Source: UBA6168 sp964508135 (GTDB lineage Bacteria; Bacteroidota; Bacteroidia; Chitinophagales; Saprospiraceae). Taken from it: a stretch of DNA of 64,000 nt. This document shows positions 17,223 through 26,775 of this stretch, piece by piece (the first letter of the stretch is position 1; every line of letters begins with the position of its first letter). Where the stretch lies: positions 62,001-126,000 of the forward strand of contig CAZDSU010000005.1 in the NCBI GenBank assembly GCA_964508135.1. Direction: 5' to 3'. The position numbers and the translations under genes were made by a program. Under the pieces are notes generated by a model. That model had not been told where the DNA came from. It saw nothing but the letters and a program-made list of their open reading frames with translations, and did no database searches.

Positions 17223-17816
17223 TTACCGGGGGAAGCTAGTAGCAATAGCATTCAACATGCCACCATAAACACCGTTCAAGCCTGTGAGATTCTTGTTCAA
17301 GACGCTCAATTGATCCTTATAAACCTTGGTGTCGGCAATTGAATCGTTAAGGTCAGCCATGGCTTCGTTCAACTTCGTGTAGAAGTTGTTCATGGTTTTC
17401 AATTGGTCACTTGTGCCAGAAAAGTCAACCTCTTGCAGCGCCTTCAAAGAAGAAAGGTTCTTTGACATGGATTGCAGTTCGGACAACATACCTCCCAATT
17501 GGTTTTCAATTACATCGCCATGCAATGGAGTGCCCATGTCAATACTATCCTGTGGGCCTGCTGTAAGCGGTGTAAGGTTTGCATGGTAGTCATCAAGACC
17601 TGGATAGAGTTTGTGCCAATAGTAATCGGGCTCTGGGCCAATTAGGCCAAGAAAAAGGAAGATTACCGCTTCAAAAGACAAGCCTATCGTGAGCATCAAG
17701 CTTGCTCCGGGTAAGCTTTCCAGTTTGAAGAGGGCACCCATCAATACAACGGCTGCTCCAATACCAATGAACAAGTTTTTGAGATACTTGAATCCTTTAG
17801 TTTTTACGAAACTCAT
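17223..17816 (-). CDS. gldL: Type IX secretion motor protein GldL (PorL)
   Basis: A 197-aa inner-membrane protein. Two N-terminal helices (LFIGIGAAVVLMGALF and LTIGLSFEAVIFLFLGLIG) hold the conserved Glu in SFEAVIF and the GPEPDYYWHKLYPGL segment, followed by a cytoplasmic helical tail. In the family five GldL surround two GldM helices and couple proton flow to rotation. It is preceded by a terminator-like hairpin behind gldK, so its expression may depend on read-through or a separate promoter in 17821-17970. Confidence 0.95.
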   Translation of the reverse strand: MSFVKTKGFKYLKNLFIGIGAAVVLMGALFKLESLPGASLMLTIGLSFEAVIFLFLGLIGPEPDYYWHKLYPGLDDYHANLTPLTAGPQDSIDMGTPLHGDVIENQLGGMLSELQSMSKNLSSLKALQEVDFSGTSDQLKTMNNFYTKLNEAMADLNDSIADTKVYKDQLSVLNKNLTGLNGVYGGMLNAIATSFPR

Positions 17817-17970
17817 TTTTAAGCGTTTTAATTAGGTTAGCTAAATTCAGAATAAAGTATGGAAGATTTTCCTCGTCCAATAATACCTGTTTTCAAAAAG
17901 GTAACAGCTTATTGGAAAAGGAAACAAAAAACTATCCCTTTCAAAGGGAATAAAGCATTTTGCGACGCGA

Positions 17971-18011
17971 AAATAAAAAAAAATGGATAGTAAGTTCTTT
18001 ACTATCCATTT
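17971..18011 (-). terminator. Terminator between gldK and gldL
   Basis: AAATGGATAGTAA (17981-17993) and TTACTATCCATTT (17999-18011) form a perfect 13-bp stem with a 5-base loop. On the minus strand it is followed by a T-rich run (17971-17980). It lies 25 bases after the gldK stop, inside the gld cluster. Confidence 0.8.
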
Positions 18012-18035
18012 CAGAATATTTTTTTTTGAAAATAG

Positions 18036-19286
18036 TTAAAAGTCGTTGATGGAACGCCCAAGGAAAGTCAATGCACAACGGAATCCAACATAGGATTTTG
18101 TAGTATCCTGAAACTCCCAGTGACGATTGCCAGTTTGGAGAAACCAAGCGACATCTTTCCATGAACCACCACGAATAACCTTGCGCTTGTATGCCTCAGG
18201 GTCGTCATCGTTTGCATCGTAGCGAATGTCTGGGTTAAGGTCGTGAAGGAATGAATAGGCATTTTCGTAGTAAGCTGTGGAAGTCCACTCGGCTACGTTA
18301 CCAGACATGTTGTAGAGGCCATAATCGTTTGGGAAGTAGGCATCTGCTTTTACAGTGTACTGACCACCGTCTTCTGGATAGTTGCCACGGCCAGGCTTGA
18401 AGTTGGCCAATAGGCATCCTTTAGCGTTGCGCAGGTAGTAACCACCCCAAGGATATGGGGCAGAATCATGACCGCCACGAGAAGCATATTCCCATTCGTG
18501 CTCTGTTGGCAAACGGAAATCTTCAGAGTTGATGCCATCTTCACGAGCAGCTTGATAGGTATCCCACAGCTTGGTCCTCCAGTAACAGAATGCATTGGAC
18601 ATGTGCCAATCTACGCCAACGACTGGGTAGTCGTCAAATGCTGGATGCCAGAAATAGTTACGAGTCATAGGCTCATTGTAAGAATAAGCGAAATCACGTA
18701 TCCACACCAAGGTGTCAGGATACACATTAATTTTCTTGCGTTTGATGAAGGTGGTGCGAGGAGATTTGCCTTTGTCATGGGCAGCAGCATGCCAATCATA
18801 CCATTCGTACTCAAACTCCATTTTGCTAACGTCCAATTCTTGACGTCCTGCGAATCGGTCATCGCCCTGGTAGTAAAGATCTTGTAGGGTCTCATCCTCC
18901 CAATCAATCTCGTACTCCCAATCAATGCGCTCATCTCCGGTTACTTCATCGGTGATGAAATGATCTAGATAGGAGTGTGCAATCGAGTCCTTTACCCAAT
19001 ACACAAACTGACGGAACTCATTGTTTGTGACCTCTGTGTCATCCATGTAAAAGCCCTGGATAGAGATGGACTTGTTCCTTTGGACATAGGTATTGGAAAT
19101 GTCTTGGTCACTGGGGCCGATGTGCAGGGTGCCAGAAGGGATGTACACCATGCCGTAAGGGTTGATGCCTTTCCAATCCGGGCGATCCATGACGCCTGTG
19201 AGTTGTCCTGTTTCCTTGCTTCCGCAAGATGAAACTAGTGCCGCAAGGATTAGCAGCGCAAACGAAGTCTTTAATAATCTTTTCAT
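18036..19286 (-). CDS. gldK: Type IX secretion lipoprotein GldK (PorK)
   Basis: A 416-aa lipoprotein with the signal MKRLLKTSFALLILAALVSSC. The body is a formylglycine-generating-enzyme-like (FGE-sulfatase) fold: GMVYIPSGTLHIG, FYMDDTEVTNNEFRQFV, FRLPTEHEWEYASRGG, NMSGNVAEWTSTAY and VIRGGSWKD. In this family the fold is structural: GldK rings with GldN at the inner face of the outer membrane. A start nine bases upstream is also possible. A good promoter candidate lies at 19328-19357, and a terminator follows the gene. Confidence 0.96.
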   Translation of the reverse strand: MKRLLKTSFALLILAALVSSCGSKETGQLTGVMDRPDWKGINPYGMVYIPSGTLHIGPSDQDISNTYVQRNKSISIQGFYMDDTEVTNNEFRQFVYWVKDSIAHSYLDHFITDEVTGDERIDWEYEIDWEDETLQDLYYQGDDRFAGRQELDVSKMEFEYEWYDWHAAAHDKGKSPRTTFIKRKKINVYPDTLVWIRDFAYSYNEPMTRNYFWHPAFDDYPVVGVDWHMSNAFCYWRTKLWDTYQAAREDGINSEDFRLPTEHEWEYASRGGHDSAPYPWGGYYLRNAKGCLLANFKPGRGNYPEDGGQYTVKADAYFPNDYGLYNMSGNVAEWTSTAYYENAYSFLHDLNPDIRYDANDDDPEAYKRKVIRGGSWKDVAWFLQTGNRHWEFQDTTKSYVGFRCALTFLGRSINDF

Positions 19287-19327
19287 TTTTAACACCCGAG
19301 TTTTCCTTCTTTAGTGAAAAAGAGACG

Positions 19328-19357
19328 TAAAAATAGCGCTTTACTGCTTAATTCAAA
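19328..19357 (-). promoter_or_regulatory. Probable gldK promoter
   Basis: On the minus strand TTTG (19354-19357) and TATTTTTA (19328-19335) are 18 bases apart, close to the Bacteroidota TTTG / TAnnTTTG pattern. The start codon is about 40 bases downstream. The rest of the 257-base gap to porP has no other clear feature. Confidence 0.5.
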
Positions 19358-19552
19358 CAGTTGCTCCAAATTTCTGCCGTTTGGAGGGCAAAATTAACAT
19401 TTTACACCTGACAAAAACGACACAAATTTTCCACTTAGTGTGATTCTTCCTTTTTTAATTGCTGATTTTGAAATTTTGAATAGTTTTCAACCTACTCAAA
19501 GGCGTGGGGTGCAGACATCCGGTGAAAAATTGTCGCCGGGTTTCCTGCCCTA

Positions 19553-20524
19553 TCAAAGCGACCTAGGGTTGTAAATGATTGCAGGCGGCCTTCCTTTTCC
19601 GACAGGCTTCCCAAGATTGTAGTTTAACTGCATTTCGTGAGACCCCGTGCTTACTGTTTTTAGGCTTGAAAGCCCCAAGTCGTAGGCATAGGCAATCGAA
19701 ATCTTTTCATTCAACTTGAACCCGCCCATCAAGGCGACTGCATCAAGGCTGTTTGCGTTGTAACCCCTAAACGATGCCCCAACAAATATATTTTCATTGT
19801 ACTGGCCAGTAACAGAAAAATCAATTTGCGTTTGATGGACGTCAGTTTTCAATAAAATTGAAGGAATGGCTGTAAATTTTTTACTTAGGTCAAGTTTGTA
19901 GCCAAGATAGAGGAAGTAAGTTCTTTCTTGCTCGAACTTCAAATCTGAAAAACTCAATGCATTCCCAATCAAATTTATTGCCGAAATTCCAGCTTCCAAT
20001 TTCTCACCTTGATAATAAGCACCTAAATGTGCCGTAGGGCCTGATCCGCCTTCGAGGCTTGTGGATAGGTAATTGTCATTATGGGAAGAAACGTTGCCTA
20101 AATCGTCAATCTCGGTGCTTGGCGTCCGCACTTTAGAGCCGTCCAGTTGCCGCTGCACCCACCCTGCAGTGAGTCCGAGTGAAATCAGGCCGGTTTTTCC
20201 AAAAGGCATTTGACGGGCACAACTTGCTGAAAAGGAGGTTTGCCGCCAAGACCCTAATGTCTCGTTCTCCACAGCAAAGCCTGCACCTCCTCCAATAATA
20301 TAGAGCGGCATGTGCGCATTAAAATTCTGTGTGACGGGATTGCCGGGCAGCCCCACCCACTGGGTCCGGTACACCCCAGTCATGCTCAGCGAATTGTCCA
20401 ACCCTGCATATCCAGGATTGAATGCGTATTTGTTGAACCGGTACAAACTGTATTGCGCCGGTTGCTGTGCCGATGCCTGAATGGCAAGCATTAGGCAAGT
20501 CAATATTGTAAACGTGATTTTCAT
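19553..20524 (-). CDS. PorP/SprF family type IX secretion outer-membrane protein
   Basis: A 323-aa beta-barrel protein with a signal peptide (ILTCLMLAIQASAQ). Family blocks are QYSLYRFNKYAFNPGYAGL, RTQWVGLPGNPVTQNFNAH and a C-terminal barrel strand ending in PRSL. PorP/SprF proteins sit in the outer membrane and work with the T9SS; some hold partner adhesins. Its place upstream of gldK in the same direction is the common Bacteroidota arrangement. Confidence 0.93.
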   Translation of the reverse strand: MKITFTILTCLMLAIQASAQQPAQYSLYRFNKYAFNPGYAGLDNSLSMTGVYRTQWVGLPGNPVTQNFNAHMPLYIIGGGAGFAVENETLGSWRQTSFSASCARQMPFGKTGLISLGLTAGWVQRQLDGSKVRTPSTEIDDLGNVSSHNDNYLSTSLEGGSGPTAHLGAYYQGEKLEAGISAINLIGNALSFSDLKFEQERTYFLYLGYKLDLSKKFTAIPSILLKTDVHQTQIDFSVTGQYNENIFVGASFRGYNANSLDAVALMGGFKLNEKISIAYAYDLGLSSLKTVSTGSHEMQLNYNLGKPVGKGRPPAIIYNPRSL

Positions 20525-20603
20525 AGGCTTCTGAAATAAAATAATTTGCCAAACCTGTGTTTTTTCAAAATAAACCTCAAAAAATCCTTCCGTAGTATCT
20601 TTC

Positions 20604-22664
20604 TCAAAAACTTTTACCCTGCTGGATTAATTGCCTGAAAGCTTCGATTGTTTCAACTGGTTGCTGACAGGCGTAATTTTGACATAAATATACTAATGTG
20701 TGACCGACACTCCGTTTTTCCCTCAACAAAGGGAAGTCGTTGTCTTCGTCCTTTGCCGCCATCAGCACTTTTTGGGGCAAAAACTCACCATTGACCTGTG
20801 CTGCCTGTTGGTATGCCAGCTCACCTACCACTGCTACTTCGGCGTACCCAAACACCTCGCCCATCAAGCACCCGGCCCACTGGCTGAAGGAAGATGGGTA
20901 ACGTTCCAGTGATTCTCGCAGCGCCAGCAGCATGTCCGAAGCATGGTTCAGCCAGTCCTCCCGGCCACGCAAAATACCTGCACGTTGCAAATTGCGAACC
21001 ATCGTCGAATTGCCCGATGGCGTGGCCGAATCAAACAAGTCCTTTCGGCGCATCAAAACGTCTTTTTGTTTTGCAGACGTAAAATAGAACAATTTATCCG
21101 TCGGGTCAAGGAAATTTTCAAAAACAAATTCGATGTATCGTCCAGCTTGCACAATATAAGCAGTATCAAAAGTGATTTCCGCTACGTCAAGCAGGGCTTC
21201 AATCAGATAGGCGTAGTCGTCCAAGAAGGCGTCGTACTGCGCCCGACCAGCCTTGTAAGTGTGAAAAAGCGTGACGCCATCTGGTTGCACAAATTTTTTC
21301 AGCAAAAAATCGAGGTTCCTCACGGCAGCATCACGGTACTCCTCCACGCCCAATGCAGCATAGGCTTTAGCATGAGCCGAGCACATCAGTGCGTTCCAGT
21401 CGAGCAGGAGTTTATCGTCGAGGCCGGGCCAGATGCGCTGGCTGCGCACTTCGAGCAGCTTTTTCCGACCTTCGGCCAAACGGGATTTCAGGTCGCCGAC
21501 AGGCACATTCGCCTCTTTGGCAAATTCTTCAAAATCAGATTTTCGCCAAAGGATATTTTTTTCTTCCCAATTTCCTTTTTCGGTCACGTCATAAAATTTG
21601 GAAAACAAATCAGAATCAGCGCCAAGCAGCTTTCCCACCTCCTCTTTTTCCCAAACATAAAACTTGCCCTCCACGCCCTCCGAGTCTGCATCTTGTGCCG
21701 AGTAAAAGCCGCCTTCATCGCTGGTCATTTCACGTTTTACCCAACCCAAAGTCTCCTCGATGGTTTCTCGGTAAAGTTCTTTTTTCGTGATTTTGTAGGC
21801 ATCGGCCAGTACGCCCAGCAGTAGGGCGTTGTCGTAGAGCATTTTTTCAAAATGCGGCACCAGCCACTTAGCATCCGTGGCATACCGGGCAAATCCGCCG
21901 CCGAGCTGGTCGTAGATACCGCCCATTGCCATTTTGTCCAACGACAGCAGCGCATGGTCGAGTGCCGCTTTTTCCCCAAAATAAAAATGGTAGCCGAGCA
22001 GGTAGTTCAGTGACATGGTGCCCGGAAACTTCGGCGCCCCACCGACGCCGCCGTTAGTCGTGTCAAACTGCTTTTGGAGATTTTGGAAAATATTTTTGAG
22101 CAAAGCCTCTGTGAACGGCTGGTCGTCGCTCACCACCCGTAACTTGTTGCCACCCGTGAACGTGTTGCCGGAGTTTTGGATGATTTCCGTCAGGCGCTGG
22201 GCCTGCTCACCGACTGTGTTCCGCTTGTGCTGGTAGGCATGGGTGATGTTCATCAGCACCTGCAACCAGGAAGGGCGGTTGTGGGCGGGCATGGGGGGGT
22301 AGTAAGTACCTGCGTAGAATGGCCGACCGTCCGGCAGCAAAAAGCAGTTGAGCGGCCAGCCGCCGCCGCCCGTCATCACCTGGCAGGCTTCCATGTAAAT
22401 TTGGTCAACGTCCGGGCGCTCTTCCCTATCCACCTTGATGCAGACAAAATTGTCGTTCATGAAGTCGGCCACCTCGTGGTCTTCGAAGCTTTCCCGCTCC
22501 ATGACATGGCACCAGTGACAAGTAGAGTAGCCGATGCTCACGAGGATGGGTTTGTCTTCCCGTTTTGCCCGCTCGAATGCCTCCGGTTTCCAAGCATACC
22601 AGTCCACGGGGTTGTTGGAGTGTTGGAGGAGGTAGGGGGAGGTTTCGTGTTGAAGATGGTTCAT
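20604..22664 (-). CDS. DUF255 thioredoxin-domain protein (YyaL/SPATA20 family)
   Basis: A 686-aa two-domain protein. The N-terminal thioredoxin-like domain has the family marks ETSPYLLQHSNNPVDWYAW and YSTCHWCHVMERESF with Cys49 and Cys52. Also visible are DREERPDVDQIYM and TGGGGWPLNCFLLPDG. The rest is an alpha/alpha-toroid like those of glycan epimerases (GGGFARYATDAKWLVPHFEKMLYDNALL). The biochemical role of the family is not settled. I chose the start at MNHLQHETSP, nine codons inside the longest frame, because this is where the family begins. Confidence 0.93.
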   Translation of the reverse strand: MNHLQHETSPYLLQHSNNPVDWYAWKPEAFERAKREDKPILVSIGYSTCHWCHVMERESFEDHEVADFMNDNFVCIKVDREERPDVDQIYMEACQVMTGGGGWPLNCFLLPDGRPFYAGTYYPPMPAHNRPSWLQVLMNITHAYQHKRNTVGEQAQRLTEIIQNSGNTFTGGNKLRVVSDDQPFTEALLKNIFQNLQKQFDTTNGGVGGAPKFPGTMSLNYLLGYHFYFGEKAALDHALLSLDKMAMGGIYDQLGGGFARYATDAKWLVPHFEKMLYDNALLLGVLADAYKITKKELYRETIEETLGWVKREMTSDEGGFYSAQDADSEGVEGKFYVWEKEEVGKLLGADSDLFSKFYDVTEKGNWEEKNILWRKSDFEEFAKEANVPVGDLKSRLAEGRKKLLEVRSQRIWPGLDDKLLLDWNALMCSAHAKAYAALGVEEYRDAAVRNLDFLLKKFVQPDGVTLFHTYKAGRAQYDAFLDDYAYLIEALLDVAEITFDTAYIVQAGRYIEFVFENFLDPTDKLFYFTSAKQKDVLMRRKDLFDSATPSGNSTMVRNLQRAGILRGREDWLNHASDMLLALRESLERYPSSFSQWAGCLMGEVFGYAEVAVVGELAYQQAAQVNGEFLPQKVLMAAKDEDNDFPLLREKRSVGHTLVYLCQNYACQQPVETIEAFRQLIQQGKSF

Positions 22665-22729
22665 TAATTCAATTTCACTTGGAAACAGCAAAAAAGGCTG
22701 TCAGTTCTACGCCACATTTCCAAGTTGGT

Positions 22730-25090
22730 TTAATGCGCCGCATACACCGCAAAATACTTGCACTCCTTCACGATTTCCTTGTAAAACGCCGTCTCGCTGT
22801 ACCGCTCCATGAGCAGGGAAAAGTTTCGTTGATAGTCGCTGTGGATGCGGGGAATGCGGTTGCAGCAAGGCTCTGGCTTGTACTGTACGGACTGAAAGAA
22901 GATTTTTTGCTCGCAGCGGGCGGCTTGGAACGCAGCCTTCGCCGCCAACTCCGGGGTGGTGGCGAGGTCACGGGCTTTTTCAAAAAAGTAGAGCGCCTGC
23001 CCAACCCCAGTATTTTCCCGGTTGCCGAAGGGGTATTTCCAATGGTCAAAAACCCGGCTGTCGCCCTCCTCGGCCTTTGCCTTGTGCAGCTTGGCCCAAG
23101 TGCTGCCGCTGCGGAAGTAGTCCATTGCTTTCCAGGCGTAGCCGTAGTAGCTCATGTTGTAGCTGGCAAGACCGAGCAGGTAGTAGTGGCGGGCAGCGCC
23201 TTCGAGGTCGCCCTTTGATTTGTAGTTGAGGTCGAGCAGTTCGGTGAGCAGTTCGCCCTTGTTCATCATGGTCGAGAGGCTGATGGTATCGGTGCGCTGT
23301 TGGTTGCATTTCATGCAGTCCTTGAGCGTTTCCTTGAAGGGGTTGAACTGCCCGAAATCGTTCCAAGACTCAACGGGCATGCGCTTGTAGGTCTCCATCG
23401 CCGCCTCGAACTGGCCGGTGCTCATCAGCAGGGTGGCCTTCATGTCGAGCAGCATGTAGAGTGGGGTTTCTTTCAACAAGAGCCGCTCGAACGAGGTCTG
23501 GTCGGTCTTGAGTGCGGTAGCAATGAGGTTGTCGAGCAGGTCGAGTTGGGGGTTGGGCTTGAGGTCGCTCAGGGGGTGCTGGCTGAGGAACGCCTTGCCC
23601 GGCTGCTGATTGCTGAGGTAGAGCCAGGCCATTTTATCTTGCAAAAAATCGGGCAGGTTCTTGTACTGTCGGTAGCGCTTGTTGTCGGTGATGAGTTCGT
23701 AGGCGTAGCGCTCCGCTTCGTCATTAGGTTTTTCAAAACTGGCGATTTTGAGGGCCAACTGAAAAATGGCCAACTGCTCCTTCAGCACTTTGTCGTCCAG
23801 CTTCGGTTCCACCGCCCGAAATGTTCTTTCAGCAGCGTAATAATCGCCAGCCAAGAACTCCAGGTAGCCCTCCGACAAGTACCAAAGCTCGGGGCGAGCG
23901 ACCTTATCCTCTTGTCTGCATTTTCTTACAAAGCGCTGTAAATCAATCACATATTTCCCTGCATACGGCCTCGGCAGCTTGTGGTAGCGTTTGTTCCTTT
24001 CCTTCTCGTCGTTGAATTCAAGGCCCAAAAGGTTGCGCTCCATCTTGCGCATTTCCTGCACCAGCAGCCCTTCCAGCAGCTGGGTTTTTGGGTCAATTTC
24101 ATAGATTTTTTCCATCTCCTCCAGCGCCTTGCTCTCCGCCCCGGCAGCCCGGATGGCGTAGAGCGTAGCCCGCTCGGCATCTGATTGGCAAAGGCGAAGG
24201 CAGTCGTTCCACTCTTCGTCCGTTTTTATCAAAAAACTCTGGTAGGCAGAGGCACGGCGACCGGGGCAGTGCTGGAAGATGCGGACGTAGGCGTAACTGG
24301 CCTCTACGTTGTCGCCCAGTTTGCGCAGCGCCCCCGCCCGGTGACCCTCTATCCACCACGGAATGATGCTCTCGCTCCAGCGAGCGGCTTGTTTGTCCAC
24401 CTTCGGCAGCAGGTCCTCGCAGAGTTCGAGCACCCGCTCCGGCATCCCGGCGTAGTGCGCCAAGCGGATGACTTGGTAAGCATACCTCAGCCGGATGTAG
24501 GCCGACTTTGTGCGCTTGAATTGCCGAAGGCCCTCCGCCATCAATACTTGCATGGCGTCCTTGTCGCGGGGCGGCGCCTGCCAGCGGTCGTTGGCAATCA
24601 CATGGGGTTCGCATTGCTTCGCAAAAAGCAGGTACTCCAGCGTTTCGGTGCATTTTTTTTCAAAAACAAACTGAGCGAAAGTGTTGCCCTGCAAGTTCGG
24701 CGATATTTGGAGCGACTTGCTCTGCGTGGCCGTGAGCAGTAGGTCAAGCTCACTGGCCGATGACTTGTAGATGATGTAGGCGAGGTCCTCGACCTTCACT
24801 TCCCCGCAGAAGCGCTTGCCCCACTCGGCGAGGTTGTCGTCCTGGTTTGCCTTCTCCACCGTTTCAAAATAATTTTCATATAGCTTGTCGAAACGCATGA
24901 ACAGCGGGGCCAAGGCCACCCGCTCCTGCTGCCGCAGGATATCCATGTTTACAAATGTGTAGCCATGGAACGAGCGGTCAGATGGGGCGCAGGAGCGGAT
25001 ATCTTGCGCAGGGAGGTCGGGCAAGGCAAGCAGCATTGTAGCCGCCAAACTTGTTTGGCAGGCTGATTTTATGATGTTGAAAAACTCCAT
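22730..25090 (-). CDS. Large secreted hypothetical protein, TPR-like helical
   Basis: A 786-aa protein with a signal peptide (MEFFNIIKSACQTSLAATML... PAQD) and an all-helical body. Repeated pairs of helices suggest solenoid repeats, for example GDYYAAERTFRAVEP, GQFEAAMETYKRMP and ALYFFEKARDL. I recognise no named family. Probably periplasmic or surface-exposed. Residues about 9-19 (SACQTSLAAT) are encoded by one arm of the perfect inverted repeat at 25035-25137, so the signal peptide seems partly built from a repeat element. A longer form from a TTG at 25117 would include the other arm and is less likely. Convergence with other genes gives no hint of its job. Confidence 0.85.
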   Translation of the reverse strand: MEFFNIIKSACQTSLAATMLLALPDLPAQDIRSCAPSDRSFHGYTFVNMDILRQQERVALAPLFMRFDKLYENYFETVEKANQDDNLAEWGKRFCGEVKVEDLAYIIYKSSASELDLLLTATQSKSLQISPNLQGNTFAQFVFEKKCTETLEYLLFAKQCEPHVIANDRWQAPPRDKDAMQVLMAEGLRQFKRTKSAYIRLRYAYQVIRLAHYAGMPERVLELCEDLLPKVDKQAARWSESIIPWWIEGHRAGALRKLGDNVEASYAYVRIFQHCPGRRASAYQSFLIKTDEEWNDCLRLCQSDAERATLYAIRAAGAESKALEEMEKIYEIDPKTQLLEGLLVQEMRKMERNLLGLEFNDEKERNKRYHKLPRPYAGKYVIDLQRFVRKCRQEDKVARPELWYLSEGYLEFLAGDYYAAERTFRAVEPKLDDKVLKEQLAIFQLALKIASFEKPNDEAERYAYELITDNKRYRQYKNLPDFLQDKMAWLYLSNQQPGKAFLSQHPLSDLKPNPQLDLLDNLIATALKTDQTSFERLLLKETPLYMLLDMKATLLMSTGQFEAAMETYKRMPVESWNDFGQFNPFKETLKDCMKCNQQRTDTISLSTMMNKGELLTELLDLNYKSKGDLEGAARHYYLLGLASYNMSYYGYAWKAMDYFRSGSTWAKLHKAKAEEGDSRVFDHWKYPFGNRENTGVGQALYFFEKARDLATTPELAAKAAFQAARCEQKIFFQSVQYKPEPCCNRIPRIHSDYQRNFSLLMERYSETAFYKEIVKECKYFAVYAAH

Positions 25091-25137
25091 GTGAAATTCA
25101 GGCAGAGAGCCTGCCAAACAAGTTTGGCGGCTACAAT
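25035..25137. repeat. Palindromic element, 30-bp perfect arms (family copy 1)
   Basis: Positions 25035-25064 and 25108-25137 are perfect 30-bp inverted arms with a 43-base spacer. Each arm holds a nested palindrome, GCCAAACTTGTTTGGC. The arm aligns without gaps to the arm of the element at 44119-44184, with TTGTRGYCGCC on one side of the core and GGCAGRCY on the other. One arm lies in the coding sequence of the adjacent gene, the other upstream of it. Confidence 0.9.
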
Positions 25138-25343
25138 TGGGGCGAAAGTTAGGGAAAAAAAAGAACCCACCTCGACCGAGCGGTCAGGGCGGGCCACAGC
25201 GTTAGCGACATTGGTAACAGGTGAGGAAAATTATGACTTGTGAAGTCAGCAACAAAATGATGGGGCAAAGGTGGCTGGCCTGCCTTAACTTGGGATGAAG
25301 GGAGCATTAATTATTGGTGAAGAATCAAGAAGTAACTCTCGAC

Positions 25344-26678
25344 TTATTTGAAATTGAAGTAGAGCGAAGCGGATGAGCCAGGTGTGCCATCCCAGCGAGG
25401 GCCTGCCTTGAGCAAGCGAATAGTCTCATCAATATAGGCTTTGGGTGCCTTGCCTTTAGAAGTGAAATTGGTCAAGGTTCCATCTTGCTGCAGCGTAAAA
25501 CCTATCACGACGCGGTAACCTGGTCGAGGCTGCTTCTCAGCTTCAGGGTGAAGTTTGTTTTCGTCCAAATACATTTTGTACTTACCAATTCCTCCGGTTG
25601 GGTGAGGCGGGGTAATGGGGCCGATTGATACATCGACAGCATCGGCTGGCACTTTGAACCCAATCACATCTATGTCAAAATTGCCAGAATACGTCAACGA
25701 AACATCAATATTGTCCTTTTTCCCGATGACGACCTGTATGTCATTGTAAAAATTGGAACTGAAAATTAAGTAATTACTGCCATTGGGCAATTCCAATGAA
25801 TAAGTCCCATCAATATCGGTAGAAACGAATAAGTCCTTTGCCCCATTTATTGAAATTTCAGCCATAAGTGGTTGCCCAAGTTCATCGGTGACCTTGCCTG
25901 TGATATTGCGGAGAGCGATAGGAGGCGAAACAGGCTTGCCTGCAGCGGGTTCAGCGTCTGCCTTTTTCTGCGCTCTAGGCATACTGGTTTTCGACAAGTC
26001 TTGGCTTTTTCGTGCCACTGATTCTTTTTCTTCCAAAGCAATCACATCATCAGCCTCTTCGGCAGGTGCGAGTTGGCTATCCATCAGCGAGACGGGAGGG
26101 GGCGCTGATGATTCGGTGGCTGCTACCCCGGCGTCAGTGGACAAATCAAAAGCTTGCATTTCATCATTTGACCTAACTAAAGGGCCTTCCTTTTTCCTTT
26201 TTGCTGAAGCACCGGGTTGCACTGCGAGCCGCTCATCAACAGTTGGAGCTTCGGCTTCTTGTTGCGAAGTAATATTGCCGACCAACGAATCTGTGAATGT
26301 TGTCGCAGTTTCAGCAGGGGTAGACTGTACTTCGGCGTTTGTGACATCTTCTATGGCGGGGGCCTTATCGCTGGATTGAAACTGTTGCAACACCACCCAA
26401 GCTGCCACCAGCACCGCCCCTACCGCTGCAATCCGCAACAGGTAAAAACCAGCACCCCGGCGGCGCTCCGATTGTTTGCGAAGCCGAGCCTTTAAGCGGG
26501 TGACATCGGCGGCATGGTCGGCTTCGGGCATGGAACGGTAGCCTTCGATGGTGTCCGCGAGGAACGGGTCATCCTTCACCTGGGCATCGAGCGCCATTTC
26601 GTCATGCCGATTGGCATCGCCGGTGAGCCATTTTAACAGTGGCTGGAGGCTGTTTTTATATTCTTTTTCGTGCTTCAA
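25344..26678 (-). CDS. Putative anti-sigma factor with carboxypeptidase-regulatory-like domain
   Basis: A 444-aa protein encoded 97 bases after an ECF sigma factor in the same direction. The N-terminal 80 residues (LLKWLTGDANRHDEMALDAQVKDDPFLADTIEGYRSM) resemble the cytoplasmic part of Bacteroidota anti-sigma proteins. One membrane helix follows (LLRIAAVGAVLVAAWVVL, about 82-99). The periplasmic part has a low-complexity linker and a carboxypeptidase-regulatory-like beta-sandwich (ITGKVTDELGQPLMAEISING). A C-terminal TonB-C-like domain follows (YRVVIGFTLQQDGTLTNF). It probably binds the sigma factor and senses an envelope signal; this is inference from context. Confidence 0.8.
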   Translation of the reverse strand: MKHEKEYKNSLQPLLKWLTGDANRHDEMALDAQVKDDPFLADTIEGYRSMPEADHAADVTRLKARLRKQSERRRGAGFYLLRIAAVGAVLVAAWVVLQQFQSSDKAPAIEDVTNAEVQSTPAETATTFTDSLVGNITSQQEAEAPTVDERLAVQPGASAKRKKEGPLVRSNDEMQAFDLSTDAGVAATESSAPPPVSLMDSQLAPAEEADDVIALEEKESVARKSQDLSKTSMPRAQKKADAEPAAGKPVSPPIALRNITGKVTDELGQPLMAEISINGAKDLFVSTDIDGTYSLELPNGSNYLIFSSNFYNDIQVVIGKKDNIDVSLTYSGNFDIDVIGFKVPADAVDVSIGPITPPHPTGGIGKYKMYLDENKLHPEAEKQPRPGYRVVIGFTLQQDGTLTNFTSKGKAPKAYIDETIRLLKAGPRWDGTPGSSASLYFNFK

Positions 26679-26775
26679 CTTTGGTTGACAACAGGTTGAT
26701 AAAGGTTGATTTTCAAATGGTTAATGAGTGCCTTGGTGTCGGCTTAGAAATCCCTTCGGGCATTCCAATCCGGTG

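Noticed and set aside
18036..19286. Sulfatase-modifying (formylglycine-generating) enzyme
   Set aside because: Position in the gldKLMN cluster and lipoprotein signal identify it as GldK, which uses the same fold structurally.
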